Shown here piece by piece: positions 17,760-26,614 of a stretch of 64,000 bases of DNA. Numbering within the stretch: position 1 is the stretch's first letter; every line of letters begins with the position of its first letter. Both the position numbers and the translations under genes were made by a program. The stretch comes from Nocardia fluminea (GTDB lineage Bacteria; Actinomycetota; Actinomycetes; Mycobacteriales; Mycobacteriaceae): assembly GCF_002846365.1 (NCBI RefSeq), contig NZ_PJMW01000002.1, positions 1,550,001 to 1,614,000 on the forward strand, written 5' to 3'. Below the pieces are notes generated by a model that saw only the letters and a program-made list of their open reading frames with translations, had not been told where the DNA came from and did not search any database.

Positions 17760-18479
17760 ATGATGAATGACCGTCCGACAACGACGTCGCACGACACCGC
17801 CGCGCACTCGACTCCCCGTCCCGGCCGTGCCCCTCGTGCGATCCGCCGCAGCTTGTCGTTGCGCGCGGCCGCGTACGAGTTCTCGCGGCACCCGTCCCCG
17901 TGGATGATCGCCACCGTATTCGTCGGTGCGCTCGCAGCCCGGTTCGCAGTCGGCGACTGGCAGCTCACCGATGCCCTCGTCCCCGTGGTGATTCTGGCCG
18001 CGTTCCCGCTCGTCGAGTGGATCATCCACGTCACCGTGCTGCACTGGCGCCCCCGGCATCTCGGCCCGCTGACCATCGACAGCGAGCTGGCCCGCAAACA
18101 TCGCGAGCATCACGTCGACCCGCGGGACATCCCGCTGATCTTCATCCCGCCGAAGTCGCTACTGCTCACGATCGTCGCGCTGGTCGCGATCGCCCTGCTC
18201 GCCTTCCCCCGCACCGGCCTCGGCCTCACCTTCTTGCTGACCATCACCACTCTCGGCCTGCTCTACGAGTGGACCCATTATTTGATCCACACCGACTACA
18301 AGCCGAAACATGCTCTCTACCGTGCGATTTGGCGCAATCACCGGCACCACCACTACAAGAACGAGCACTACTGGTTCACCGTGACCACCTCGGGCACCGC
18401 CGACCGCCTGCTCGGCACCGCCCCGGACCCGGCCACGACACCGACCTCCCCCACCGCGCGCAACCTCCACGCCGACTAG
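17760..18479 (+). CDS. Fatty acid hydroxylase / sterol desaturase superfamily membrane protein
   Basis: 239 aa from the ATG at 17760 (a second ATG follows immediately), with AGGAAG upstream. The diiron His boxes of the superfamily are visible: HVTVLHWRPRH, RKHREHHVD, LIHTDYKPKH and HRHHHYKNEHYWFTVTT. Four hydrophobic segments surround them. Such enzymes hydroxylate or desaturate acyl chains or carotenoids in the membrane using O2. The regulator upstream is 18 bp away, so the two genes are probably co-transcribed. Confidence 0.88.
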   Translation: MMNDRPTTTSHDTAAHSTPRPGRAPRAIRRSLSLRAAAYEFSRHPSPWMIATVFVGALAARFAVGDWQLTDALVPVVILAAFPLVEWIIHVTVLHWRPRHLGPLTIDSELARKHREHHVDPRDIPLIFIPPKSLLLTIVALVAIALLAFPRTGLGLTFLLTITTLGLLYEWTHYLIHTDYKPKHALYRAIWRNHRHHHYKNEHYWFTVTTSGTADRLLGTAPDPATTPTSPTARNLHAD

Positions 18480-18510
18480 CTCCGAGCCCCGCCCAGGGGG
18501 CAGCACTCAG

Positions 18511-18540
18511 ACCCGGCTCGCACCGTCACGCGAGCCGGGT
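18511..18540 (+). terminator. Intrinsic terminator after the hydroxylase-fold gene
   Basis: Perfect 11-bp stem ACCCGGCTCGC / GCGAGCCGGGT (18511-18521 and 18530-18540), 8-base loop, followed by TCTTTCTT. It isolates the downstream copper-type promoter. Confidence 0.8.
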
Positions 18541-18546
18541 TCTTTC

Positions 18547-18578
18547 TTGACATTACAATACCCTAGGGGGGTATGGTA
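18547..18578 (+). promoter_or_regulatory. CsoR/RicR-type operator within a promoter, copy 1
   Basis: The dyad TACCC-TAGGG-GGGTA (18559-18573) sits between TTGACA (18547-18552) and TATGGT (18572-18577), spacer 19 bp. TACCC-N5-GGGTA is the pattern I recall for copper-sensing CsoR/RicR repressors of mycobacteria. It lies ~40 bp before the MFS gene. A 20-bp identical copy occurs at 20038. Confidence 0.75.
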
Positions 18579-18616
18579 CCGAGCACGAAAGCACTCCGCT
18601 CGAAAGGACGAAAGTC

Positions 18617-20032
18617 GTGACTACGCAAACGCAATCCACCCGGAAGTGGTGGGCGCTGGCGGTGATCGCCGCCGCGCAGTTCATGGTCATCATGGACACC
18701 TCGATCATCGGGATCGCGCTGCCCGAGATGCAGGCCGAACTCGGATTCACGCCGGGCAATCTGACCTGGGTGTTCAACGCCTACGTGGTCGCCTTCGGCG
18801 GACTACTGCTGCTCGGCGGCAGGCTCTCCGACCTGCTCGGCGCTCGCCGGGTATTCGCCGCGGGCTGGGTGGTGCTCGGCGCCGGCTCTGTCATCGCCGG
18901 GGCCGCGGGCACCGTCGGCGTCGAACTGGCGGGCCGGGCGATTCAGGGTGGCGGTGCGGCGCTGATCGCGCCTTCCGCGCTCACGCTGCTGATGATGCTG
19001 TTCGGCGGCTCGCCCCAGGAACTCACCAAGGCACTCGCCGTCTACGGCGCCGCCGCGCCCGCCGGTGGTACCGCGGGGGTGTTCCTCGGTGGTCTGATCA
19101 CCGAATACATCAGCTGGCCTTGGGTTTTCTACATCAACATTCCGATCGCCGTGCTCGCGCTGATCGCGGTGCCGCTGCTGATGCCCGCCGCCCCGGCGCG
19201 GAAGGGGTCCATCGATATCGCCGGATCCGTCACTGTGACAGCGGGTTTGGCGGCCGCGGTGTACGCGATCGTCCAAGCACCGGAAGTCGGTTGGACTTCG
19301 GGTGAGACCTGGGGCGTGCTGGCGGCAGCCGCCGCGCTGCTGGCGGGCTTCGTCGCCATCCAGTCCTGGCGTAGCGAGCCGCTCATGCGGTTGAGCATCT
19401 TCCGCGCACCGAACCTCGCCGCCGCCAACTTCGCCCAGTTCGCGCTGGCCGCCGCATGGGTGCCGATGTGGTTCTTCCTCAACCTGTACCTGCAACAGGT
19501 ACTCGGGTACAGCGCGTTCCCCTCCGGCGCGGCGCTGCTGCCGATGACCACGCTGATCATGCTCGGCATGGTGGTGCTCGCCCCGAAGGCGATGCAGCGT
19601 TTCGGCGCCAAGCCGATGATCGTCACCGGCCTGGTCGTGCTCGGCCTCGGTCTCGCGGTCATGTCGCTGGTGCGGCCGACCGGCAACTTCTGGATCGACG
19701 TGCTGCCCGCCTCGCTGATCGCCGCGGGGGGTATGTCGCTGGCCTTCATCCCCTCGCTCGGCACCGCCATCTCGGCGGCGCGGCCCGAGGAAGGCGGGCT
19801 GGCCTCGGGCATCGTCAACGTCAGCTACCAGGTGGGTTCCGCACTCGGCTTGGCCGCCATGACGGCGGTGGCCGCCGCGTTCGGCGCGAGCGAGCTCGGC
19901 GACACCTCGGCGCTGACCGACGGCTACTCCGCGGCCTTCCTCGGGGCGGGCGTGCTCGCCCTGGCAGGCGCGGGCATCACCGCCGCGACCATGCGAACCC
20001 CGGCCGCGGACAAGGCCGACGCGACTGTTTGA
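18617..20032 (+). CDS. DHA2-type (EmrB/QacA) MFS transporter under copper-type control
   Basis: 471 aa from a GTG at 18617 with GAAAGGA upstream. Fourteen predicted helices. Motif A region (GGRLSDLLGARRVFAAGW) and motif C (AAPAGGTAGVFLGGLITEYISWPWVFYINIPI) of proton:drug antiporters are clear. The operator copy directly upstream places it in the same regulon as the CopZ-like gene and CopA. MFS pumps of this class usually export hydrophobic cations or lipids. A role in exporting copper, a metallophore or toxic by-products is speculative. Confidence 0.9.
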   Translation: MTTQTQSTRKWWALAVIAAAQFMVIMDTSIIGIALPEMQAELGFTPGNLTWVFNAYVVAFGGLLLLGGRLSDLLGARRVFAAGWVVLGAGSVIAGAAGTVGVELAGRAIQGGGAALIAPSALTLLMMLFGGSPQELTKALAVYGAAAPAGGTAGVFLGGLITEYISWPWVFYINIPIAVLALIAVPLLMPAAPARKGSIDIAGSVTVTAGLAAAVYAIVQAPEVGWTSGETWGVLAAAAALLAGFVAIQSWRSEPLMRLSIFRAPNLAAANFAQFALAAAWVPMWFFLNLYLQQVLGYSAFPSGAALLPMTTLIMLGMVVLAPKAMQRFGAKPMIVTGLVVLGLGLAVMSLVRPTGNFWIDVLPASLIAAGGMSLAFIPSLGTAISAARPEEGGLASGIVNVSYQVGSALGLAAMTAVAAAFGASELGDTSALTDGYSAAFLGAGVLALAGAGITAATMRTPAADKADATV

Positions 20033-20057
20033 CAAAGTACCCTAGGGGGGTATGGTA
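20029..20057 (+). promoter_or_regulatory. CsoR/RicR-type operator within a promoter, copy 2
   Basis: TTGACA (20029-20034, overlapping the stop of the MFS gene) and TATGGT (20051-20056) are 16 bp apart, with the dyad TACCC-TAGGG-GGGTA (20038-20052) in the spacer. It drives the CopZ-like gene and probably the exported protein downstream. 20 bp (20038-20057) are identical to copy 1. Confidence 0.78.
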
Positions 20058-20086
20058 ATGAACGAGAGCGAAACGAGGAGAGTTCC

Positions 20087-20290
20087 ATGAGCACCACCAC
20101 TGTCACCGTCACCGGGATGACCTGCGGCTGCTGCGTCAACAAGGTCCGCGACAAGGTCGGCGCCCTGCCCGGCGTCACCGGCGTCGACGTCGACCTGGCC
20201 GCCGGCTCGGTCACCATCGACGGCACCGAGCCCGAACGCACCGCCCTCGCCGACGCCGTCGCCGCGGCCGGCTTCCAACTCGCAGACTGA
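20087..20290 (+). CDS. copZ: Heavy-metal-associated (CopZ-like) copper chaperone
   Basis: 67 aa forming a single ferredoxin-like HMA domain: the metal loop is VTGMTCGCCVNKV (MxCxxC with an extra Cys between), followed by LPGVTGVDVDLAAGSVTI and AAAGFQLAD. GAGGAG precedes the ATG. Cytosolic Cu(I) chaperones of this type hand copper to CopA, encoded ~1.1 kb downstream. The extra Cys (CGCC) is a small variation. Confidence 0.9.
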   Translation: MSTTTVTVTGMTCGCCVNKVRDKVGALPGVTGVDVDLAAGSVTIDGTEPERTALADAVAAAGFQLAD

Positions 20291-20309
20291 ACGGATACGG
20301 AGCATCCCG

Positions 20310-21248
20310 ATGAACGCAACAGGCAAGTTCGCCGGATTCACCCTCGGCCTCGCGGCGGTCTTCGGGATCGCTCTGGCCGCAGGCGCGCTGGTCGGTCCGG
20401 AACCCGCCGAACCGGCCGGGCACGACGAGCACTCCACCGCGGCGGCACCGTTCGCCGATCTCCCCGGCGGGCTGCTCGCCACCGACCAGGGCTACACGCT
20501 GGCGCTGGACAAGCCGAACACCACCACCGCACCGCAATCGCCGACCAGTTTTCGCATCCTCGACGCGAACGGCGTACCGGTGACGAAGTACGTGAACAGC
20601 CACGACAAGGACCTGCACCTGATCGTGGTCCGACGCGACATGGCGGGCTTCCAGCACGTACATCCGGTCCTCGATCCGGCCGGGACCTGGACCGTTCCGC
20701 TGAACCTCAGCCGGGGCGGTGACTACCGGGTCTATGCCGACTTCACCCCCGAGGGCGGGTCGAACCTGACGCTCGGCGCCGACCTGCGGGTCGCGGGCAA
20801 CTACGACGTGCAGGCGCTGCCCGCCCCCGCCGCCACCGCACAGGTCGGTGAGTACACGGTGGCGCTGAACGGGACGGTCGCGCCGGGCGCCGCGTCGAAG
20901 GTGACGCTCTCGGTCAGCCGCAACGGCGCCCCGGTCACCGACCTCCAGCCCTACCTCGGGGCCTACGGCCACCTGGTGGCTCTGCGCGCCGCCGACCTCG
21001 CCTACCTGCACGTTCACCCGGAGGGCACGCCCGGCGACGGGGTCACCCCCGCCGGTCCCGGCATCGACTTCGTAGTGAACGCGCCGAGCGCCGGCGACTA
21101 CCGGCTGTTCCTGGACTTCCAGCACCAGGGCGTGGTGCGCACGGCCGAGTTCACGGTGCGGGTGGCTACGCCGAACGCCACCGGTGCGAGCAACCCCGCC
21201 CAGACCAGCGCACCCGCTGACCACGGCACCCCAGGCCACGGCCACTGA
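20310..21248 (+). CDS. Exported His-rich protein of the copper regulon
   Basis: 312 aa. An N-terminal hydrophobic segment (FAGFTLGLAAVFGIALAAGALVG) serves as signal or anchor. The mature part has His-bearing motifs that look metal-related: GHDEHS, SHDKDLHLIVVRRD, FQHVHPVLD, YLHVHPEG, FQHQG and the C-terminal DHGTPGHGH. Two similar β-rich segments (~75-175 and ~190-290) suggest a duplicated domain. It lies 19 bp after copZ and 144 bp before copA. I infer periplasmic or membrane-attached copper binding; the family has no precise functional name that I can give. Confidence 0.75.
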   Translation: MNATGKFAGFTLGLAAVFGIALAAGALVGPEPAEPAGHDEHSTAAAPFADLPGGLLATDQGYTLALDKPNTTTAPQSPTSFRILDANGVPVTKYVNSHDKDLHLIVVRRDMAGFQHVHPVLDPAGTWTVPLNLSRGGDYRVYADFTPEGGSNLTLGADLRVAGNYDVQALPAPAATAQVGEYTVALNGTVAPGAASKVTLSVSRNGAPVTDLQPYLGAYGHLVALRAADLAYLHVHPEGTPGDGVTPAGPGIDFVVNAPSAGDYRLFLDFQHQGVVRTAEFTVRVATPNATGASNPAQTSAPADHGTPGHGH

Positions 21249-21392
21249 CCTACCTCCGCTGGGTCATCAGGGACCGGCGGCTCGACAACAGAACCACGCC
21301 GCCACCCGGCGATCGGGACCACTGCCCCGGACCCACCTATCCCACCCACGACCTCTCAGCGAGAATTGCTATCAGGAACGAAGGAGCACCCC

Positions 21393-23648
21393 ATGACCAC
21401 CGTGACGCACCCACCGGGCACCGGCCAGGTAGAACTGGTGATCGGTGGCATGACCTGCGCTTCTTGCGCGAACCGGATCGAGAAGAAGCTCAACAAGCTC
21501 GACGGCGTCACCGCCACGGTCAATTACGCGACCGAGAAGGCGCGCGTCGACTTCACCGGTGACGTCTCCCCCGAAGCGCTGATCGCCACCGTCGAACAGG
21601 CCGGTTACACCGCGGCGCTTCCCGCGCCGCAGAAGCCGGAGACCGACGAGACGCCGACCGCCGACGCGGACCCGACGGCCTCGCTGCGCACCCGGCTGAT
21701 CGTGTCGGCGCTGCTCACCGTGCCGGTGATCGCGATGGCGATGATCCCGGCGTTGCAGTTCACCAACTGGCAGTGGCTCTCGCTCACGCTGGCCGCACCG
21801 GTCGTGATCTGGGGCGCGCTGCCCTTCCACAGAGCCGCGTGGACGAACCTGAAGCACGGCACCGCCACCATGGACACCCTGGTGTCGATGGGCACGCTCG
21901 CCGCGTTCGGCTGGTCGCTGTACGCGCTGTTCTGGGGCACGGCGGGCACGCCGGGAATGACGCACCCGTTCGAATTCACCATCGCGCGGATGGACGGCAC
22001 CGGCAGCATCTACCTCGAAGCCGCGGCGGGCGTGACCACGTTCATCCTGGCCGGGCGCTACTTCGAGGCGCGGTCCAAGCGACGGGCGGGCGCGGCGCTG
22101 AAGGCCCTGCTCGAGCTCGGCGCGAAGGACGTCGCGGTGCTGCGCGACGGCGTCGAGACGCGAATTCCGGTGGAGCAGTTGGCTGTCGGTGACGAGTTCA
22201 TCGTGCGACCGGGCGAGAAGATCGCCACCGACGGGGTGATCACCGAGGGAACGTCGGCGGTCGACGCGTCCATGCTCACCGGCGAGTCGGTGCCGGTGGA
22301 GGTCGGCGTGGACGACGCCGTCACCGGTGCCACGGTGAACGTCGGCGGACGACTCGTCGTGCGCGCCACCAGGATCGGCGCCGACACCCAGCTCGCCCAG
22401 ATGGCACAGCTCGTCGAGGACGCCCAGACCGGCAAGGCACAGGCACAACGCCTGGCCGACCGGATCTCCGGCATCTTCGTGCCGATCGTCATCGCGCTCG
22501 CGGTCGCCACGCTCGGATTCTGGCTCGGCACCGGCGGTTCCATCGCGGCCGCCTTCACGGCGGGCGTGGCGGTACTGATCATCGCCTGCCCCTGCGCCCT
22601 CGGTCTGGCCACGCCGACCGCGCTGATGGTCGGCACCGGCCGCGGCGCGCAACTGGGCATCCTGATCAAGGGACCCGAGGTGCTGGAATCGACCCGCGAG
22701 GTCGACACGATCGTGCTGGACAAGACCGGCACCGTCACCACTGGCAAGATGACGCTGCTCGACGTGATCCCCGCCGAGGGCGAATCGGCCGACAGAGTAC
22801 TGGAACTCGCTGGTGCGCTGGAGGATTCGTCGGAGCACCCGATCGCGCAGGCGATCGCCAAGGGCGCGCGCGACGAGTTCGGCACACTGGCGCCGGTGGA
22901 GAATTTCGCCAATGTCGAAGGCCTCGGCGTGCAGGGTGTGGTCGACGGGCACGCGGTGATCGTGGGCCGGGCGCGACTGCTGGCCGACTGGTCGCAGCCG
23001 CTCGACGAGAAGCTGGAAGCCGCACTGGCGGAGGCGGAATCGGCGGGCAAGACCGCGGTGGCCATCGGCTGGGACGGCAAGGCACGCGGCGTGCTGGTGG
23101 TCGCCGACGCGGTGAAGCCCAGCTCGGCACAGGCCATCGCGCAGTTCCGCGAGCTGGGACTGACGCCGATCCTGCTCACCGGTGACAATGCCCGCGCGGC
23201 CCGCACCATCGGCGACGAAGTCGGCATCGACGAAGTGATCGCCGAGGTACTGCCGCAGGACAAGGTCGACACCGTCAAGCGGCTGCAAGCCGAGGGCAAG
23301 GTCGTCGCCATGGTCGGTGACGGCGTGAACGACGCGGCCGCGCTGGCCCAGGCCGACCTCGGTCTGTCGATGGGTACCGGCACCGACGTCGCCATCGAGG
23401 CCAGCGACCTCACCCTCGTGCGCGGCGACCTGCGCGCCGCCGCCGACGCGATCCGTCTGTCGCGGCGCACCCTGGCCACGATCAAGGGCAACCTGTTCTG
23501 GGCCTTCGCCTACAACGTGGCCGCCATCCCGCTGGCCATGGCGGGGCTGCTCAACCCGATGCTGGCCGGCGCCGCGATGGCGTTCAGCTCGGTGTTCGTG
23601 GTGAGCAACAGCCTGCGCCTGCGCCGGTTCAAGTCGACCGCGCAGTAG
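21393..23648 (+). CDS. copA: Cu(I)-exporting P1B-type ATPase
   Basis: 751 aa from the ATG at 21393 with AAGGAG 6 bp upstream. One N-terminal HMA domain ([16 protein letters not shown]), eight helices, actuator TGES ([10 protein letters not shown]), the CPC metal site ([16 protein letters not shown]), phosphorylation DKTGTVT, nucleotide-binding [11 protein letters not shown], hinge [14 protein letters not shown]. The last helices keep the Cu(I) signatures YN ([10 protein letters not shown]) and MxxSS ([12 protein letters not shown]), which define the P1B-1 (Cu+) group. The ATPase pumps Cu(I) out of the cytosol. No separate operator copy is seen in the 144 bp before it. Confidence 0.96.
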   Translation: MTTVTHPPGTGQVELVIGGMTCASCANRIEKKLNKLDGVTATVNYATEKARVDFTGDVSPEALIATVEQAGYTAALPAPQKPETDETPTADADPTASLRTRLIVSALLTVPVIAMAMIPALQFTNWQWLSLTLAAPVVIWGALPFHRAAWTNLKHGTATMDTLVSMGTLAAFGWSLYALFWGTAGTPGMTHPFEFTIARMDGTGSIYLEAAAGVTTFILAGRYFEARSKRRAGAALKALLELGAKDVAVLRDGVETRIPVEQLAVGDEFIVRPGEKIATDGVITEGTSAVDASMLTGESVPVEVGVDDAVTGATVNVGGRLVVRATRIGADTQLAQMAQLVEDAQTGKAQAQRLADRISGIFVPIVIALAVATLGFWLGTGGSIAAAFTAGVAVLIIACPCALGLATPTALMVGTGRGAQLGILIKGPEVLESTREVDTIVLDKTGTVTTGKMTLLDVIPAEGESADRVLELAGALEDSSEHPIAQAIAKGARDEFGTLAPVENFANVEGLGVQGVVDGHAVIVGRARLLADWSQPLDEKLEAALAEAESAGKTAVAIGWDGKARGVLVVADAVKPSSAQAIAQFRELGLTPILLTGDNARAARTIGDEVGIDEVIAEVLPQDKVDTVKRLQAEGKVVAMVGDGVNDAAALAQADLGLSMGTGTDVAIEASDLTLVRGDLRAAADAIRLSRRTLATIKGNLFWAFAYNVAAIPLAMAGLLNPMLAGAAMAFSSVFVVSNSLRLRRFKSTAQ

Positions 23649-23670
23649 GCCGTCGGGACAGGGTGAGCAG

Positions 23671-24327
23671 GTGACCGCAGCGCAGCACGTCTGGTACGCC
23701 GCATACGGCTCCAACATGCACGCGCGACGGTTCGCCTATTACCGCGAGGGCGGCACCCCGCCCGGGACCGGCCACACCTATCCGGGGTTCCGTGACCGGT
23801 CCGCACCGCCCGCCGTCACCGTGCTCGATTTGCCGGGAAGTCTGTATTTCGCCTGGCAGAGCCCGGTGTGGACGGGCGGGGTCGGGTTCTACGCCGCACG
23901 TCCGGCGGCGGGCTGGCGGAGGGGTGTGGCCGCGCGGGGGTATCTGCTCACCGTCGGCCAGTTCGGTGATCTGCTGGCTCAGGAGATGTATCGAACACCG
24001 GCGACCGATTTCGATCCGGCGCCCGTCCTGGCCGCGGGCGCGGTGCGGCTCGGGCCGGGGCGGTACGAGACCGTCGTGCACGCGGGGACGCACGACGGGA
24101 TCCCCGTCCTGACGTTCACCTCACCCTGGGACCCGGAAACCGTGGCCTTGCGACGGCCCTCGGCCCGGTACCTGACGATGATCGGCGCCGGGCTGCGCGA
24201 ATCACACGGCTGGGATCTCGATCGGGTCGTGGAGTACCTGCGGGCGCTGCCCGGGATCACCGGACACTGGCACGAGGCCGACCTGCGCGGCGCGCTGCTC
24301 GGCGGCACCGGGCTGGACCCGTTCTAG
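23671..24327 (+). CDS. Gamma-glutamylcyclotransferase-fold protein
   Basis: 218 aa from a GTG at 23671. It begins with the GGCT signature YAAYGSNMHARRF, then PGFRDRSAPPAVTVLDLPGSLYFAWQSPVW and a YLLTVGQFGDLLAQEMYR segment. Related actinobacterial proteins are often mislabelled as histone deacetylase-like. The fold can cyclise γ-glutamyl amines to 5-oxoproline, but the substrate is unknown. It begins 22 bp after copA and may be read with it. Confidence 0.7.
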   Translation: MTAAQHVWYAAYGSNMHARRFAYYREGGTPPGTGHTYPGFRDRSAPPAVTVLDLPGSLYFAWQSPVWTGGVGFYAARPAAGWRRGVAARGYLLTVGQFGDLLAQEMYRTPATDFDPAPVLAAGAVRLGPGRYETVVHAGTHDGIPVLTFTSPWDPETVALRRPSARYLTMIGAGLRESHGWDLDRVVEYLRALPGITGHWHEADLRGALLGGTGLDPF

Positions 24328-24389
24328 ATTTTCGGCGCGCCGATCGCGGGTACTCCCAGGTGCGGGACGTCGACCACGGGAGCACACGC

Positions 24390-25820
24390 ATGGAGTGGTT
24401 CACGGCACCGGAATACTGGCAGGGCAGGCTGATCTTCCAGCGCGGCCTGGCGGTGATCTACGCCCTCGCCTTCCTGGCGGCGGCGCTGCAGTTCCGCGCG
24501 CTTCTCGGTGAGCGCGGGATGCTGCCCATTCCCCGCTACCTGGCCCGGACGCCGTTCCGCCGGTCACCGAGCCTTTTTCAGCTGCGCTACTCCGATCGGT
24601 TCTACGCGGGCATCGCCTGGTTCGGGGCGGTCCTCGCGGCGGCGGTCGCGCTGGGACTCGCCGATCTGGTGCCGCTGTGGGCGGCCATGGCCCTGTGGTT
24701 CGCGCTGTGGGCGCTGTATCTGTCGATCGTGAATGTCGGGCAGACCTGGTACTCGTTCGGCTGGGAATCGCTGCTGCTCGAGGCGGGATTCTTGGCGATC
24801 TTCCTCGGCAACGACACCGTCGCGCCGCCGCTGCTGGTGCTGTTCGCCGCGCGCTGGCTGCTGTTCCGGGTGGAGTTCGGCGCCGGGCTGATCAAGATGC
24901 GCGGCGATCGGTGCTGGCGGGACCTGACCTGCCTGTACTACCACCACGAGACCCAGCCCATGCCGGGTCCGCTGAGCTGGTTCTTCCACCACCTGCCCCC
25001 GCCGCTGCACCGGGTGGAGGTCGCCGCCAATCATGTCGCGCAGCTGATCGTGCCGTTCGGGCTGTTCGCGCCGCAGCCGGTGGCGAGCGTCGCGGCGGTC
25101 ATCATCATCGTCACGCAGTTGTGGCTGGTGCTCTCGGGCAATTTCGCCTGGCTGAACTGGGTGACCCTGCTCCTGGCCACGACCGCCGTCAGCGCGTATC
25201 CGGTGCTGCCGGACGCGCCCGCGGTGGCCGAGCCACCCGGATGGTTCCTCGGCGCGGTGATCGCGTTCGTCGCGACGGTGGTGGTGCTGAGCTACTGGCC
25301 GGTGCGCAACCTGCTGTCCGCACGGCAGGCGATGAACGCCTCGTTCGACCCGTTGCACTTGGTCAACACCTATGGCGCGTTCGGCAGTATCACCCGGGTC
25401 CGCCAGGAGATCGTGCTGGAGGGCACCGATGCCACGCACCTCGGGCCGGACACGGTGTGGCGCGAATACGAGTTCAAGGGCAAACCGGGCGACCCGAAGT
25501 ACCTCCCCCGCCAGTGGGCGCCCTATCACCTGCGGCTGGACTGGTTGATGTGGTTCGCCGCGCTGTCGCCCGCGTACGCGCGATCGTGGGCACTGCCGCT
25601 GGTGACCCGGCTGCTCGACAACGACCCCGACACCCTGCGCCTGCTGCGGCACTGCCCCTTCCCCGGCGCACCGCCGAACTATGTGCGCGCCCGGCTGTAC
25701 GAGTACCACTTCAGTACGCCCGCCGAACTGTTCCGCGAACGGATCTGGTGGCGCCGAACCCTGATCGGCGAGTTCCTACCGCCGCTGAGTCACCCGCACC
25801 TCGACCGGCACCGGGAATGA
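24390..25820 (+). CDS. Lipase maturation factor (LMF1/DUF1222) family membrane protein
   Basis: 476 aa from the ATG at 24390 with GGGAG upstream. The family pattern is clear: about eight helices, then WYSFGWESLLLEAGFLAIFLGN, LLFRVEFGAGLIKMRGDRCWRDLTCLYYHHETQPMPGPLSW, and a soluble C-domain with NTYGAFGSITRVRQEIVLEGT, WREYEFKGKPGD and APYHLRLDWLMWFAALS. Eukaryotic LMF1 assists lipase folding in the ER. The bacterial role is not established; export-linked folding of secreted lipases is only an analogy. Confidence 0.88.
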   Translation: MEWFTAPEYWQGRLIFQRGLAVIYALAFLAAALQFRALLGERGMLPIPRYLARTPFRRSPSLFQLRYSDRFYAGIAWFGAVLAAAVALGLADLVPLWAAMALWFALWALYLSIVNVGQTWYSFGWESLLLEAGFLAIFLGNDTVAPPLLVLFAARWLLFRVEFGAGLIKMRGDRCWRDLTCLYYHHETQPMPGPLSWFFHHLPPPLHRVEVAANHVAQLIVPFGLFAPQPVASVAAVIIIVTQLWLVLSGNFAWLNWVTLLLATTAVSAYPVLPDAPAVAEPPGWFLGAVIAFVATVVVLSYWPVRNLLSARQAMNASFDPLHLVNTYGAFGSITRVRQEIVLEGTDATHLGPDTVWREYEFKGKPGDPKYLPRQWAPYHLRLDWLMWFAALSPAYARSWALPLVTRLLDNDPDTLRLLRHCPFPGAPPNYVRARLYEYHFSTPAELFRERIWWRRTLIGEFLPPLSHPHLDRHRE

Positions 25821-25850
25821 GAAAAGCCCGGCACGATGGCCGGGCTTTTC
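25821..25850 (+). terminator. Symmetric (bidirectional) terminator between the LMF gene and tRNA-Gly
   Basis: A perfect 11-bp stem GAAAAGCCCGG / CCGGGCTTTTC with an 8-base loop, A-rich on the left and T-rich on the right. It can terminate the LMF transcript on the plus strand and the tRNA transcript on the minus strand. Confidence 0.88.
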
Positions 25851-25854
25851 GTTG

Positions 25855-25926
25855 AGCGGATGACGAGATTCGAACTCGCGACCCTCACCTTGGCAAGGTG
25901 ATGCGCTACCACTGCGCCACATCCGC
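25855..25926 (-). tRNA. tRNA-Gly (anticodon GCC)
   Basis: Reading the minus strand gives a 72-nt cloverleaf: acceptor GCGGATG pairing with CATCCGC, discriminator U, D-arm GCGCAGTGGTAGCGC, anticodon loop TTGCCAA with anticodon GCC, T-loop GTTCGAATC. No CCA is encoded, as is usual for many tRNAs of this group. A terminator follows directly. Confidence 0.95.
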
Positions 25927-26154
25927 GTGCCTTCCGAAACCGATCCGGCGGCCGCCGGTGACTTCGTCTTGCGAGTACGAACTTTAGCGCGAAACTCCCG
26001 AACTACGAAATCCGGGCTCACTCCGCACCAGGAGCCGCGGTGAGACACCGTGCCGGGTGGGCACCGTTAAGCAGGTCACAAGGATGCGGAAACGGCTGCG
26101 GGAGAGGGTTTTTCACAGGGCGGTCGTGACCGCGGGAATCATGGGAGGAACAGA

Positions 26155-26577
26155 ATGAAGACTCTGGGGATGATCGCGGCGGGCATTGCTGTGACGGCGC
26201 TGGCCGTGCTGGGGGCCGGACCGGCGCACGCCGGCTTCACCGACCCGGTGGAGTTCACCGACAGCGGCGAGAACGTGGAGGACGACGGGTTCGGGGAGTA
26301 CGCGATCAACCGTTCCGACCCGAACTCGTGCCTGGTGGTGCAGAACCACACGGGCGGTCGGGTGACGGTCCGGTTGAACTACCCGACCAGCGGCGGGAAG
26401 TGGCTGTTCGACCACGATCAGGTAGGTGTGCTGATGCGCAACGGCAAGGTGGTGACCTCGCCGTCCGGGAACTGGAATGTGCGGACGAACCCGCCGATCA
26501 GGTTCGACTGGGTCTACGACGGCAACATGAACACCCGCCGGGGTTGCAACGGGTCGTGGGTGCTGACGATGAACTGA
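26155..26577 (+). CDS. Small secreted protein of unknown function
   Basis: 140 aa, preceded by GGGAGGA. A classical signal peptide ends in AGPAHA with cleavage before GFTDP. The mature ~112 residues are acidic at the start (DSGENVEDDGFGEY), then β-strand-like with Trp, Asn and Gly (SGGKWLFDHDQVGVL, SGNWNVRTNPPIRFDWVYDG). Two Cys (SCLVV and RRGCNGS) could form a disulfide. No family recognised. It stands alone between a tRNA and a convergent pseudogene. Confidence 0.75.
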   Translation: MKTLGMIAAGIAVTALAVLGAGPAHAGFTDPVEFTDSGENVEDDGFGEYAINRSDPNSCLVVQNHTGGRVTVRLNYPTSGGKWLFDHDQVGVLMRNGKVVTSPSGNWNVRTNPPIRFDWVYDGNMNTRRGCNGSWVLTMN

Positions 26578-26614
26578 GCCGAGGTATCCGGTGTGCCGCC
26601 ACCGGCCCGCCCGG

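Noticed and set aside
21249..21392. A third CsoR/RicR operator before copA
   Set aside because: No TACCC-N5-GGGTA dyad was found in this gap; copA probably depends on read-through or on a site I cannot see.
21372..23717. 781-codon minus-strand frame opposite copA
   Set aside because: It consists of His/Arg/Gly-rich low-complexity sequence, while the plus frame has every P-type ATPase motif.
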